Shown: piece after piece, positions 1 to 10,339 of the stretch
Layout of the letters: the number at the start of each line of letters is the position of its first letter
How positions within the stretch are numbered: the stretch's first letter is position 1
NCBI GenBank assembly: GCA_046350055.1
Contig: JAXMBC010000001.1
Coordinates: 4,402,001 to 4,466,000 of the forward strand
Direction of reading: 5' to 3'
From: JAEUIE01 sp046350055
GTDB taxonomy: Bacteria > Planctomycetota > Planctomycetia > Gemmatales > HRBIN36
DNA length: 64,000 bases
Program-made: the position numbers and the translations under genes
Notes under the pieces: model-generated
What the model was told of the DNA's origin: nothing
The model's database searches: none
Seen by the model: the letters and a program-made list of their open reading frames with translations, nothing else

Positions 1-25
1 ACCAGGAAGGTTATAGTCCCCCAAC

Positions 26-1480
26 ATGGGAAACCAGCTTTCGCTATGGATGGCGTTGTGGTTCCTGCTGGCCTTGGAATTGCCTGTATCTGGGCAGTCG
101 ACAGCGGGAACAGACTATCTGCTCCTTAAAAATGGAGCAGTGCTCAGTGGTCGCATCATCCGTGATGGCGACACGTATGTTGTACGCAGCTCTCAAGGCA
201 CAGGTGAATCGCGATACCCAGCTGCACTGGCAGTCAAGCTTTGTGCTTCCGCAAGCGAAGTGTATGCCATTTTAAAGAAGCACGCAGTACCTGACGAAGC
301 TACAGAGCACTGTCGTCTCGCGAAATTCTGTATCGCACATAACCTCTTTAAGGAAGCAGACGCAGAGATTGCTGCGGCACTGCAATGTGATCGCCGCTCT
401 GCTGAAGCAGTGTTGCTGCGGACGCAGTTGATCAACAAACAGAAACAACCAGTTGATAAACAGGAGCCAGTGCCGACGTTGCCTGTGCAGGCAATCCTGC
501 CGCAAGCTGCTTCGCTGGATGACTGGCCGATGGCATTGCAACCAGAAATGTTTCAGGATTTCAGTCGTCGTGTGCAGCCGTTATTGCTGGTGGGCTGCGG
601 TACTGGTGCGTGTCATGGTGTTCCCGATGGCAAGCGTTCATTTGTACTGAAAAAGGGACTGCAGGGTGTCCAGCCTTCCGTCATCATGTCGCGCACTAAC
701 CTGGAACGCACCTTGTCGCTGGTGGATGCAAACAAACCAGAGACCAGCGAGCTTTTGAAACGAGCCTTACAACCGCATGGTCAGCACAAGATATGGCCTG
801 TGTCGCAGGAGCAGCATGCTGCACTGCGCCAGTGGGTCCATGCGATTGCGGGGAAGCCGTTGGAAGTGGCCCGGCAGCAGAGTGAAGACAGGTCTAAGAA
901 GGGATCAGTCGGGTTTGCCAGCCAGGCCGATGTCGGAGCAGAAGCTCCTCCAGCGAAGATAACAGACACAACTGCAGCAGAGAACAGTGCCAGGCTGCCT
1001 GGTATCCCCGGTATCAGTGGCAATGCTCTTCAGCAAATGGGGGGAACTGCTCCATCGCAAGAGAAGCCGATTCCGGTGGAAGCAGGCAAAGCAACGGGTG
1101 GGCTTCCCGCTATTCCTGGTGTTTCCGGAAAAGGCCAAGGCAGCAACACTCCGCCACGGCCTGTTCAATCAGGTGGCAACACTATACCTCCCAAGGCACA
1201 GCTGAAGCCTCAAGATACTCCAGCTTATTGGGAATATGCCAGGCGTCTCGGATTTTCACCAGGTGTTGCCAGTATGAATGGCCCGCTTCCGGATCGTCTG
1301 CACATTGAAAACGCTGGTACCTACAGCCTGAGTGCTCCACCGATTCCGAGGCTAAGCGAAGAACTGAGCGAAAAGCTGAAGCGTGAGGAAGAAGCGCGTA
1401 ATCAGCCTAAAGACAAAACAGAGAACGCTACGCCTCCTGCATTCATGCGATCTGGAACGGTGGTGAGCGGGCCGAAGTAG
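26..1480 (+). CDS. Secreted planctomycete protein with a C-x4-CH heme-like motif
   Basis: The 484-residue product begins with a probable signal peptide (residues 1-24, hydrophobic core LWMALWFLLALEL). Residues 30-100 resemble the small N-terminal domain seen in many secreted planctomycete proteins. A cytochrome-like segment follows at about 175-255 (FSRRVQPLLL, then CGTGACHG with C191, C196 and H197). The two cysteines are four residues apart rather than the usual two. The C-terminal third is low-complexity and rich in Pro, Gly and Gln, and holds two related segments (PGIPGISGN and PAIPGVSGK). It lies 39 bases before the LptB-like gene and may share its transcript. An outside-cell electron-transfer or wall role is inferred only; I do not recognise a named family. 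Confidence 0.7.
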   Translation: MGNQLSLWMALWFLLALELPVSGQSTAGTDYLLLKNGAVLSGRIIRDGDTYVVRSSQGTGESRYPAALAVKLCASASEVYAILKKHAVPDEATEHCRLAKFCIAHNLFKEADAEIAAALQCDRRSAEAVLLRTQLINKQKQPVDKQEPVPTLPVQAILPQAASLDDWPMALQPEMFQDFSRRVQPLLLVGCGTGACHGVPDGKRSFVLKKGLQGVQPSVIMSRTNLERTLSLVDANKPETSELLKRALQPHGQHKIWPVSQEQHAALRQWVHAIAGKPLEVARQQSEDRSKKGSVGFASQADVGAEAPPAKITDTTAAENSARLPGIPGISGNALQQMGGTAPSQEKPIPVEAGKATGGLPAIPGVSGKGQGSNTPPRPVQSGGNTIPPKAQLKPQDTPAYWEYARRLGFSPGVASMNGPLPDRLHIENAGTYSLSAPPIPRLSEELSEKLKREEEARNQPKDKTENATPPAFMRSGTVVSGPK

Positions 1481-1519
1481 CGAATACTGACTGCACAGGA
1501 TGACACCGGGAGAGAAACC

Positions 1520-2626
1520 ATGTCGCTGTTGGTTGTGGAAGGGCTGGAAAAGACCTTTGGCCGTCGCAAGGTGGTGAACGGCGTGGGGTATCATGTTGAA
1601 ACTGGCGAAGTAGTCGGTTTGCTGGGGCCTAATGGTGCCGGCAAGACTACCAGTTTCCGCATGACGACCGGTATGGTGAAGCCTGATCGGGGTCGCGTGC
1701 GCTTTGCGGACAAAGACGTCACTCATTGGCCGATGTACCAGCGAGCACGACTGGGACTGGGCTATCTGTCACAGGAATCGAGCATTTTCCGTAAGCTCAC
1801 CGTTGAACAGAACATCATTGCGATTTTGGAAGCGATGCCGGGACTTCGTTCGCTGCAAGGTCGCAAGCCAAATGCTGAACAGCGTAGTGAAATTGCCCAG
1901 GCCAAACTGGAAGAATTTGGTCTCTGGCGATTGAAGGACAGTGTTGCCCAGACTCTGTCTGGCGGCGAAAAACGTCGTCTGGAAATTGCCCGCTGTCTGG
2001 CTACGGAGCCGTTATTGATTCTGCTGGATGAACCTTTCACCGGTATTGATCCGATTACCATCAGTGAGATTCAGGTTATCGTCCGCAATCTATGCAAGCG
2101 TGGCATCTCGATCCTGATTACTGATCATAATGTCCGCGAAACCCTGCGCATTACAGACCGTTCTTATGTCATTACAGATGGCCAGGTAGTGGCACAGGGC
2201 ACGCCAGAAGAAATTGTCCGGAATCAGACGGTCATTGCTCGCTATCTGGGACAGAATTTCGCTGAGGAACAACTAGGTCGTCCAGTTGTCGAGCCATCGC
2301 ACAGTATTCTGCCGATGCACACTATGTCTCCGCGACAGACAATTGATGCCGTGCTGCATCACGAGCATATCTTTGAATTAATTGAACAACTCAAAGGAAG
2401 CGACCGCGGTCCGGTGGAGCAAGAACTGTTGAGCATTGGCCGCCCTGCCCTGTCGCAACTCATCGAAGCCCTGGAACGTCGCGATCTGGAACTCCGCCGC
2501 ATGGCGTACCATGTGATCAGTCAGATTGAGCCTACTATTGGTGAATTTGATGCATATGCCCCAGAGGCGCAACGCCGGCAGCAGATTGATCGGATTCGCG
2601 ATCACATGCTACGAAGGGCGGCGTGA
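1520..2626 (+). CDS. lptB: LptB-type ABC transporter ATP-binding protein with C-terminal extension
   Basis: The first 245 residues are a complete ABC ATPase: Walker A GPNGAGKT at 36-43, signature LSGGEKRR from 146, Walker B LLILLDEP at 164-171 and the H-loop at H203 (TDHN). The text matches LptB, the cytoplasmic ATPase that drives lipopolysaccharide export with LptF and LptG. Typical LptB ends near residue 240. This one continues for about 120 residues (250-368), with a helical, HEAT-like segment at roughly 290-340. A GGGAGAG ribosome-binding site precedes the ATG. No lptF, lptG, lptC or lptA is visible nearby. The function of the tail is unknown. Confidence 0.88.
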   Translation: MSLLVVEGLEKTFGRRKVVNGVGYHVETGEVVGLLGPNGAGKTTSFRMTTGMVKPDRGRVRFADKDVTHWPMYQRARLGLGYLSQESSIFRKLTVEQNIIAILEAMPGLRSLQGRKPNAEQRSEIAQAKLEEFGLWRLKDSVAQTLSGGEKRRLEIARCLATEPLLILLDEPFTGIDPITISEIQVIVRNLCKRGISILITDHNVRETLRITDRSYVITDGQVVAQGTPEEIVRNQTVIARYLGQNFAEEQLGRPVVEPSHSILPMHTMSPRQTIDAVLHHEHIFELIEQLKGSDRGPVEQELLSIGRPALSQLIEALERRDLELRRMAYHVISQIEPTIGEFDAYAPEAQRRQQIDRIRDHMLRRAA

Positions 2627-2639
2627 AGGGATCAATAGC

Positions 2640-3206
2640 TCAGTTCTTATTTACTCGTGCTACGCGCATCAACTGTTCTACCTTCTCCCGCCCCAGGGCC
2701 TTCATTGTCGCCTTGTTGCGGCGGGGGATTTCGAGGAGTTGTTCAGGATTGGTTGCTACCTTGGTGATACTGTCTTCCCGCAACAGGTGGAGCATGGGGT
2801 AGGGTGAGCGATTAGTGAAGTTCTCGACTGCATCGGTTTCGGCATCTTCGAATTGGTACTGCGGATGGAAGCTTGCTAGCTGGATAACGCCTTGCAGATT
2901 CAGGCGGCGGAGTTGTTGATCAGCGATGGCGAGGAAATCGACGTAATCGAGGAAGTTGATGAGTACGTACGGATGAATCAACAACGTGGTCTCGATGCCT
3001 GGGTTTGTACCCTGAGCCAACGCTCTCAGTTCGATTGTCAATTCTTGTAAGAGTTGTTCCTGATCGTCAGTCGCGCTTACATGAAAACGAATCTGACCAG
3101 ATTGGAAGACTCGCTGGGCGAACGGGCACAGATTCAGGCCGATAACCACCGAAGCTATCCAGTGTTGTGTATGCTGGATGACATCGGCTTCTGACATGTT
3201 ATTCAT
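2640..3206 (-). CDS. DUF1415 family protein
   Basis: The 188-residue protein matches the DUF1415 family along its length. Features include the N-terminal stretch around WIASVVIGLNLCPFA, the central IHPYVLINFLDYVDFLAIAD and the ending that contains IPRRNKATM. DUF1415 proteins are soluble, about 170-190 residues long and have no assigned biochemical role. It converges with the LptB-like gene, leaving only 13 bases between stops and no visible terminator hairpin. A Met at residue 4 is an alternative start. The tiny Lys-rich gene lies 83 bases upstream on the same strand. Confidence 0.85.
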   Translation of the reverse strand: MNNMSEADVIQHTQHWIASVVIGLNLCPFAQRVFQSGQIRFHVSATDDQEQLLQELTIELRALAQGTNPGIETTLLIHPYVLINFLDYVDFLAIADQQLRRLNLQGVIQLASFHPQYQFEDAETDAVENFTNRSPYPMLHLLREDSITKVATNPEQLLEIPRRNKATMKALGREKVEQLMRVARVNKN

Positions 3207-3289
3207 TCCATGAGTTGATTGCAGTCATGGTTAGTCTGCGAACAGGCAAACCATGGCACACAATTATGGAGAAGTACCGTGCTAATGCA

Positions 3290-3379
3290 CTACTTCCTGG
3301 GAGTAGTGGGTTTCGGTGTGGTAGCAGCCTTCTTCTTTTTCTTCTTGTCGTTACGTTGTGAGTTGTTGCCTTTTGCCAT
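3290..3379 (-). CDS. 29-residue Lys-rich small protein
   Basis: Reading leftward from the ATG at 3379 gives a 29-codon frame ending in TAG. The protein begins MAKGNNSQRND, continues with six consecutive lysines (residues 12-17) and ends in a Thr/Pro/Lys tail. A GAGG motif sits about five bases before the ATG, a good ribosome-binding site. The start, the site and the unusual but coherent composition support a real gene too short for standard gene finders. The very basic charge suggests RNA, ribosome or DNA binding, which is inference. I recall similar short MAKG...Lys-rich frames in other bacteria but cannot verify homology here. Confidence 0.6.
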   Translation of the reverse strand: MAKGNNSQRNDKKKKKKAATTPKPTTPRK

Positions 3380-3606
3380 GGTCGCCTCGGTCTCGGGGTT
3401 TGGAACGGCTTTGCCAGCGAGATACTGGACATCCTCCATCATCTTGTTCTACATATTTTCGCAATCGTGGTGCAACGCAAGACAGTGGTGATGCAAAAAC
3501 GATGAGCATCTCTACTTTCCTCTCGCATCGTCGCATCTGAGCTATTATCCTGATAGCAGGCAGTATCACTGCCTTCCCACCTGGTTTGTACCCACCTTGC
3601 AGGAGC

Positions 3607-4983
<1,377 letters not shown>

Positions 4984-5013
4984 CAGTCTGCCAAGCGAAG
5001 GAGACTATCCCAG

Positions 5014-5044
5014 GCGTCTGGCGCAAGCCCGACGCTTTCGTGTT
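5014..5044 (+). terminator. Intrinsic terminator after the oxidoreductase gene
   Basis: The hairpin is GCGTC-t-GGC, loop GCAA, GCC-c-GACGC at 5014-5035. It has eight base pairs, one T/C mismatch and a stable GNRA tetraloop, and is followed by TTTCGTGTT. It lies 31 bases after the stop of the plus-strand oxidoreductase gene and before the convergent aspC stop. The U-tract is imperfect. Confidence 0.6.
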
Positions 5045-5063
5045 AACGTCTTATCACTCTTTC

Positions 5064-6248
5064 TTATGCCAGCAGCTTTCGCAATTGCTCCACACCACCC
5101 AGCAGATCCTCGCGGCTGGAAGCGAAGGAAAGGCGGACATAACCTTCGGCACCAAAAGCGGAGCCGGGGACGACACTTACTTGCACTTTCTCGAGCGCTG
5201 CCCTGCAGAAGTCAGCACCGTTTTCGATCTTGATGCCGTGCAGGGTGCGACCGATGTGCTTGGTAATGTCGAAGAAGGCGTAGAAAGCTCCGGTGGCGGG
5301 CTGAACGGTGATGCCGGGCAGGCTGGCGAGCCCTTTGCAGATCAGATCACGACGGGCCTGGAATTCAGCACGCATGTCGTGCAGCGCTTTTTGATCGCTA
5401 GTTAGCGCAACGACTGCGGCGGCTTGACTGATACTGTTGGGGCAGCCGGTCTGCTGGCTCTGGATGTTGCCCATTGCCTTGATGACATGTTTGGGACCTG
5501 CAGCCCAGCCGATGCGCCAGCCAGTCATGGCGTAGCTTTTGCTGGCACCGCTTACCACGATGGTAGCTTCCTTCATTTCAGGGCTGAGGCTGGCCAGACA
5601 GGTAGGTTCCACATTGTCGTAGGTCAGGTTTTCGTAGATTTCGTCCGAGAGTACAGCTAGTTTGCCTTCGACAACAACCTGGGCCAGTGCTTGCAGTTCC
5701 GATCGTGAATAAGTGACACCCGTGGGGTTGCTCGGAGAGTTCATCATGAGCAGCCTCGTGGTTGGTGAAAGTGCTGCTTTTAACTGTGCAGGGGTCAGCT
5801 TGAAGCCCTGCTCAATAGTGGTGTTGATAAACTTGGGCTTGGCCCCAGTCATGCAGATGAGATCGACGTAACTGGTCCAGTAGGGAGCAGGAACGATAAC
5901 CTCGTCCCCTGCCCCGACGAGTGTACTCAGTGCATTGTGCAAGGAATGCTTGGCACCATTACTGATAATCACCTGATCAGGTGTGTACTGGATGCCCCTT
6001 GCAGCGTAATTATCGCAAACAGCTTTGCGAAGCGCGGGTGATCCTTCAGCTGCCGTGTACTTGGTCTGGCCCGACTTCATTGCCTGGTAGGCTGCGTCAC
6101 AGATGTGTACAGGAGTCGGAAAGTCAGGTTCGCCGAGAGTGAAATCATACACTTTGATGCCAGCGGCTTTCATCTCTTTCGCCTTGGCCCCGGCGGCTAA
6201 GGTAGCGGATGGCTTGACGGACTCGGCGAGCGCTGACAATCGCAACAT
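5064..6248 (-). CDS. aspC: Aspartate/aromatic aminotransferase, class I PLP-dependent
   Basis: This 394-residue protein is a full-length subgroup I-gamma aspartate aminotransferase. It interconverts aspartate and 2-oxoglutarate with oxaloacetate and glutamate in the cytoplasm, using pyridoxal phosphate. Visible motifs are YDFTLGEPDFPTP near the N-terminus, the PLP-contacting N175 in NSPSNPTG, D202 and Y205 in SDEIYE, the Schiff-base K237 in SGASKSYAMTGWRIG, and the substrate-carboxylate Arg region VRLSFASS at the C-terminus. Nothing is missing. It is divergent from the DUF1501 gene downstream in the window. Distinguishing strict aspartate specificity from a broader one is not possible from motifs alone. 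Confidence 0.93.
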   Translation of the reverse strand: MLRLSALAESVKPSATLAAGAKAKEMKAAGIKVYDFTLGEPDFPTPVHICDAAYQAMKSGQTKYTAAEGSPALRKAVCDNYAARGIQYTPDQVIISNGAKHSLHNALSTLVGAGDEVIVPAPYWTSYVDLICMTGAKPKFINTTIEQGFKLTPAQLKAALSPTTRLLMMNSPSNPTGVTYSRSELQALAQVVVEGKLAVLSDEIYENLTYDNVEPTCLASLSPEMKEATIVVSGASKSYAMTGWRIGWAAGPKHVIKAMGNIQSQQTGCPNSISQAAAVVALTSDQKALHDMRAEFQARRDLICKGLASLPGITVQPATGAFYAFFDITKHIGRTLHGIKIENGADFCRAALEKVQVSVVPGSAFGAEGYVRLSFASSREDLLGGVEQLRKLLA

Positions 6249-6420
6249 GGTGACACGAACTCCACTTGGTTAGTGGTATGGTAGTGAGAGTCGCGACGAG
6301 GGTAAGGGCGGTTTCACATGGCATTGAAGTCGCTGACAGGTTATAGTGGAAATCACTGCTACCGGGTTATGCGGCTTGCCAGGAGCCACGTCTTCCCACC
6401 ACACTACTTCCGGATGGGTC

Positions 6421-7848
6421 ATGTTGTTACCGAACGAAATTCATTTGGAATCTCAGCGATACCATTCCCGCCGCTGGTTTTTCCGTGAGTGTGGTGTGGG
6501 CTTAGGCACCGTTGGTTTGATGAATCTTCTCGGGCAAGGTCTGACCGCGGGTGAAAGTCAGTCGCCCCTGTCAGTTAAGAAGCCTCACTTTGCACCAAAA
6601 GCTAAGCGGGTCATTTACCTCTTCATGGCTGGTGCGCCAAGTCATCTGGAATTGTTTGACAACAAACCTACCCTGGCCCGGCTCAATGGCACGTTGCCTC
6701 CACCGGAATTGCTGAAAGGTTACCGTGCTGCGTTCATCAACCCCAACTCCAAGCTGCTTGGGCCGAAATTCAAGTTCAATAAGGTCGGCAAGAATGGTAC
6801 TGAGATCTCGGAACTATTGCCCCATCTCTCCACCGTGGTGGATGATCTCACCATCGTAAAATCGATGGTGACTGATGCCTTCAACCACGCCCCGGCCCAG
6901 ATATTCATGAATACCGGCTCACAACAGTTCGGCCGGCCCAGCTTTGGTTCGTGGACAACGTATGGTCTGGGTAGTGAGGCAGAAGACTTGCCTGGATTCG
7001 TGGTCTTCAGTTCAGGCAGCAAAGGGCCCAGTGGTGGGCAATCGAACTGGGGTGCCGGCTTCCTGCCCACCACCCACAATGGCGTCCTATTCCGGAGTGC
7101 CGGCGATCCGGTTCTCTTTCTCTCGAATCCAGCAGGCATCGACCGCCAGATGCAGCGTGATTCGCTCGATGCGATCAAAGAACTGAACACGAAGCGGCTT
7201 GGCATTCTTGGCGATCCAGAGATTGCTGCCCGGATCAGCGCATTTGAACTGGCCTATAAGATGCAGGCCTCAGCACCTGATCTCATGGATATCAGCAAAG
7301 AATCCAAAGCTACTCTCGAGATGTATGGTGCGGAACCAGGCAAGCCATCGTTTGCCAACAACTGCCTGCTCGCCAGGCGACTGGTGGAGCGAGGGGTACG
7401 TTTCGTGCAACTCTTCCACGAAGCCTGGGATCATCATGGCGGGCTGGTCAACGGATTGAAGACAGAATGCAAGAAGACCGACCAGGCTTCCGCTGCCCTG
7501 GTGAAAGACCTGAAACAACGTGGCCTGCTCGATGAGACGCTGGTCATCTGGGGTGGTGAGTTTGGCCGAACGCCCATGGTGCAGGGTGGCGATGATGGCC
7601 GGGATCATCATCCCAACTGTTTTACCATGTGGTTTGCAGGGGGAGGGATGAAGCCGGGGCTGGTGATGGGGCAGTCTGATGAACTCGGATTCAATGCAAC
7701 CGAAGACCGCGTGCACGTACACGATCTGCATGCCACGCTGCTTCATCTGCTGGGGTTCGATCATACCAAGCTGACGTTTCGCTTTCAGGGACGCGATTTC
7801 AGATTGACAGACGTACATGGTCATGTTGTGCAGAAAATGCTGAGCTAG
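6421..7848 (+). CDS. DUF1501 domain-containing protein (lone copy)
   Basis: The protein (about 475 residues from the ATG at 6421) is a DUF1501 family member, related to the sulfatase/alkaline phosphatase superfamily and abundant in planctomycetes. It starts with a Tat-like leader (SRRWFFRECGVGLG). It then shows the conserved segments IYLFMAGAPSHLELFD, TLVIWGGEFGRTP, RDHHPNCFTMW and the ending LLHLLGF...GRDFRLTDVHG. A GTG at 6346 would add 25 unconvincing residues. DUF1501 genes are usually paired with a DUF1549/DUF1553 gene, but no such partner is adjacent here, unlike the copy at 15918. Substrate and reaction are unknown. Confidence 0.88.
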   Translation: MLLPNEIHLESQRYHSRRWFFRECGVGLGTVGLMNLLGQGLTAGESQSPLSVKKPHFAPKAKRVIYLFMAGAPSHLELFDNKPTLARLNGTLPPPELLKGYRAAFINPNSKLLGPKFKFNKVGKNGTEISELLPHLSTVVDDLTIVKSMVTDAFNHAPAQIFMNTGSQQFGRPSFGSWTTYGLGSEAEDLPGFVVFSSGSKGPSGGQSNWGAGFLPTTHNGVLFRSAGDPVLFLSNPAGIDRQMQRDSLDAIKELNTKRLGILGDPEIAARISAFELAYKMQASAPDLMDISKESKATLEMYGAEPGKPSFANNCLLARRLVERGVRFVQLFHEAWDHHGGLVNGLKTECKKTDQASAALVKDLKQRGLLDETLVIWGGEFGRTPMVQGGDDGRDHHPNCFTMWFAGGGMKPGLVMGQSDELGFNATEDRVHVHDLHATLLHLLGFDHTKLTFRFQGRDFRLTDVHGHVVQKMLS

Positions 7849-7951
7849 TGAAGCAGAATGGCCATTCAGCCCACATCAAAATAACTAATTTCGCTATGTT
7901 ACAGCTTGTTTTCTGTTGCATTCAAAACGAGGCAACAGATGATGGAAAGTG

Positions 7952-10282
7952 ATGCCCTTCCCATCCAATGCTAATGATCTCCGCGAGAGCGAGGAACGGT
8001 TGAGGCTTGCCTTCTGGGCTGCCAATATCGGATTCTGGACATGGGATCAACGAACGCAGGAAGTCTATCTTTCTCCTATCTGGAAATCGCAACTCGGCTA
8101 TGAAGATCACGAGTTGCCCAATGCCCTCAGTACCTGGGAAAAACTCCTGCACCCTGATGATCGTGAGCACTCGTGGAAGATTATAGAAGCAGCCAGAAGT
8201 GATCCGCAGCGAGTATTTGAGATTTATTTTCGCCTGCGTCACAAAAATGGGTCATACCGCTGGCTGTTGAGCCGAGGGCGAGTTTATCGTGATGAGCAGG
8301 GGCAGCCTGTACGCATCATGGGCTGTCATGTCGATGTTTCGCAACAGAAGGAAGATGAAAGACTGCTACGAGAAAGTGAAGCACGACTCCAACTGACTTT
8401 GGATGGCGGACGGATGGGGCTGTGGAATTGGGACATTCAGAATAACAGTACACACTGGAATCGACGTGAGTTCGAACTGATTGACGAACCCTATACTTCG
8501 GAAGGAGTCACATCAGAAGCATTCTTCAAACGTGTACATCCAGACGATGTTGGGCCACTCCGCTCGCAGATCAACTATGCACTGGAGCATGATGGCCGCT
8601 TTGAAGCGGAGTTCAGGATCATTCGGCAGGACGGGAGTATTCGCTGGCTGGCCGGCGTGGGGCAAACGGTCAATGATCCTGTCACCCAGAAACCAGTCCA
8701 GATGATAGGCGTCAACTATGACATTACAGAACGTAAACTGGCCGAGGCCAAACTGCTCGACAATCAACAACGCATGGCGCTGCTTCTTGAGCAGTTGCCT
8801 TGCATTCTCTGGACGACAGATTGCGATCTGAGATTTACCTCGAGCATGGGCTCTGGTATTGCTGCGTTGGGTATGAAGCATTCCGATACCGTGGGCAAGC
8901 TGCTAACGGAATTTCTACATTCCTCGGATGAGGAATTACTAGCCATCAAGGGGCATCGGAAGGCACTTCAGGGACACACTGCTACCTATAGTGAAGCCTT
9001 CTCTGGACGATACTTCCACGTTCGTATTCAACCTCTGCGCGACATTGCAGGGAATATCGTTGGCACGGTTGGTGTTGCGCAGGATGTTACTGAACAGAAA
9101 CAGCAGGAAGAACAACAGCGGGAACTGGAACAGCGGTTACAGCATGCGCAGAAGCTGGAAAGCCTGGAAGTACTGGCTGGGGGCATTGCTCACGACTTCA
9201 ACAATCTACTAACAGGCATGCTGGGCTATTCCAGCCTGGCCCTTGCAGAGCTTTCCCGTGATGCCGCGGTGGTGCCGATGATTCACGAGATTGAAAAAGC
9301 GGCACAGCGTGCTGCTGAGCTCTCGCGACAGATGCTGGCATACTCCGGTAAAGGCAAGTTTGTCATCGAAACTATTCGTCTGGATCAACTCGTCAATGAA
9401 ATGGTTGGATTGCTCAGGACGATTGTCTCGTCCAAGGCGCATTTACATCTGACTCTGGAACCTGCGAGCATAGAAGGTGATGCCACGCAGATTCGCCAGG
9501 TGGTCATGAACCTCATTACCAATGCATCTGACGCAGTGCAGAATGAAGGAGTGATTGTCATTAGGACGGGGCAGCGATTCTTCCCGGCGCATGAGCTGCA
9601 CAGCAGGGCAATGCAATCGCAATTGACATCTGGTGAATACGTCTTCCTGGAAGTCGAAGATAACGGAACGGGCATCCCGGCTGCCACCCTCGACAAAATA
9701 TTTGATCCCTTTTTTACCACCAAGTTTACCGGTCGCGGGCTGGGGTTGGCATCAGTGCGGGGTATAGTCCGTGGACACCGCGGTTTGATCCAGGTGGAAA
9801 GCTCCATCGGGAGCGGAACCCGATTCCGGATTATTCTGCCAGTTGCCTCCAGCGATACCAGTGAGGCGGTAGCTGTCAGTCCACCTCCAGCGGTTGCCAA
9901 GGTCAATCAGGGCACCATTCTTGTAGTGGAAGATGAACCCGCGGTGATGCGGTTTATCCAATTTGTGCTTGAGCAGGCAGGCTACGTAGTTGTTACCGGT
10001 GTTGATGGTCAACAGGGGTTGCAATTATTCAACGAACGTATGAATAGCCTGAGTTTAGCAGTGATTGATCTGACCATGCCACAGATCAATGGAATTGAAA
10101 TGGTCAAACAGATTCGGAAGCAGAATGCTACGATCCCTGTAATCCTGATGAGCGGATATGCAGAAGAAGATGTGACCCTGAAGGCAAGCGGTCTGTGCTA
10201 CCAGGGATTTCTGCAGAAGCCGTTCCGGCCACAAGAGCTGCTCAGTATTGTCAGACAGACCATGGCTGCAGCAGCAAAATGA
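7952..10282 (+). CDS. Hybrid sensor histidine kinase with three PAS domains and a receiver
   Basis: This is a soluble hybrid two-component kinase of 776 residues. PAS/PAC domains lie at about 10-130, 140-260 and 265-380. A coiled linker leads to the dimerisation domain with phospho-acceptor H414 (GGIAHDFNNL). The ATPase domain follows, with the N-box NLITNASDAV, DNGTGIP and GRGLGLASV. The C-terminal receiver (655-770) has acidic residues in VVEDEP, phospho-acceptor D706 (AVIDLTMP) and K756 (LQKPF). There is no membrane segment, so it probably senses a cytoplasmic or diffusible signal through PAS. No separate response regulator is adjacent. A GTG one codon upstream (7949) is an equal start candidate. 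Confidence 0.92.
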   Translation: MPFPSNANDLRESEERLRLAFWAANIGFWTWDQRTQEVYLSPIWKSQLGYEDHELPNALSTWEKLLHPDDREHSWKIIEAARSDPQRVFEIYFRLRHKNGSYRWLLSRGRVYRDEQGQPVRIMGCHVDVSQQKEDERLLRESEARLQLTLDGGRMGLWNWDIQNNSTHWNRREFELIDEPYTSEGVTSEAFFKRVHPDDVGPLRSQINYALEHDGRFEAEFRIIRQDGSIRWLAGVGQTVNDPVTQKPVQMIGVNYDITERKLAEAKLLDNQQRMALLLEQLPCILWTTDCDLRFTSSMGSGIAALGMKHSDTVGKLLTEFLHSSDEELLAIKGHRKALQGHTATYSEAFSGRYFHVRIQPLRDIAGNIVGTVGVAQDVTEQKQQEEQQRELEQRLQHAQKLESLEVLAGGIAHDFNNLLTGMLGYSSLALAELSRDAAVVPMIHEIEKAAQRAAELSRQMLAYSGKGKFVIETIRLDQLVNEMVGLLRTIVSSKAHLHLTLEPASIEGDATQIRQVVMNLITNASDAVQNEGVIVIRTGQRFFPAHELHSRAMQSQLTSGEYVFLEVEDNGTGIPAATLDKIFDPFFTTKFTGRGLGLASVRGIVRGHRGLIQVESSIGSGTRFRIILPVASSDTSEAVAVSPPPAVAKVNQGTILVVEDEPAVMRFIQFVLEQAGYVVVTGVDGQQGLQLFNERMNSLSLAVIDLTMPQINGIEMVKQIRKQNATIPVILMSGYAEEDVTLKASGLCYQGFLQKPFRPQELLSIVRQTMAAAAK

Positions 10283-10339
10283 AATAGAACGTTTGCCTAT
10301 TGTATGCTAATCTAAAATATCCTGTCGCAGGAAACCGCC

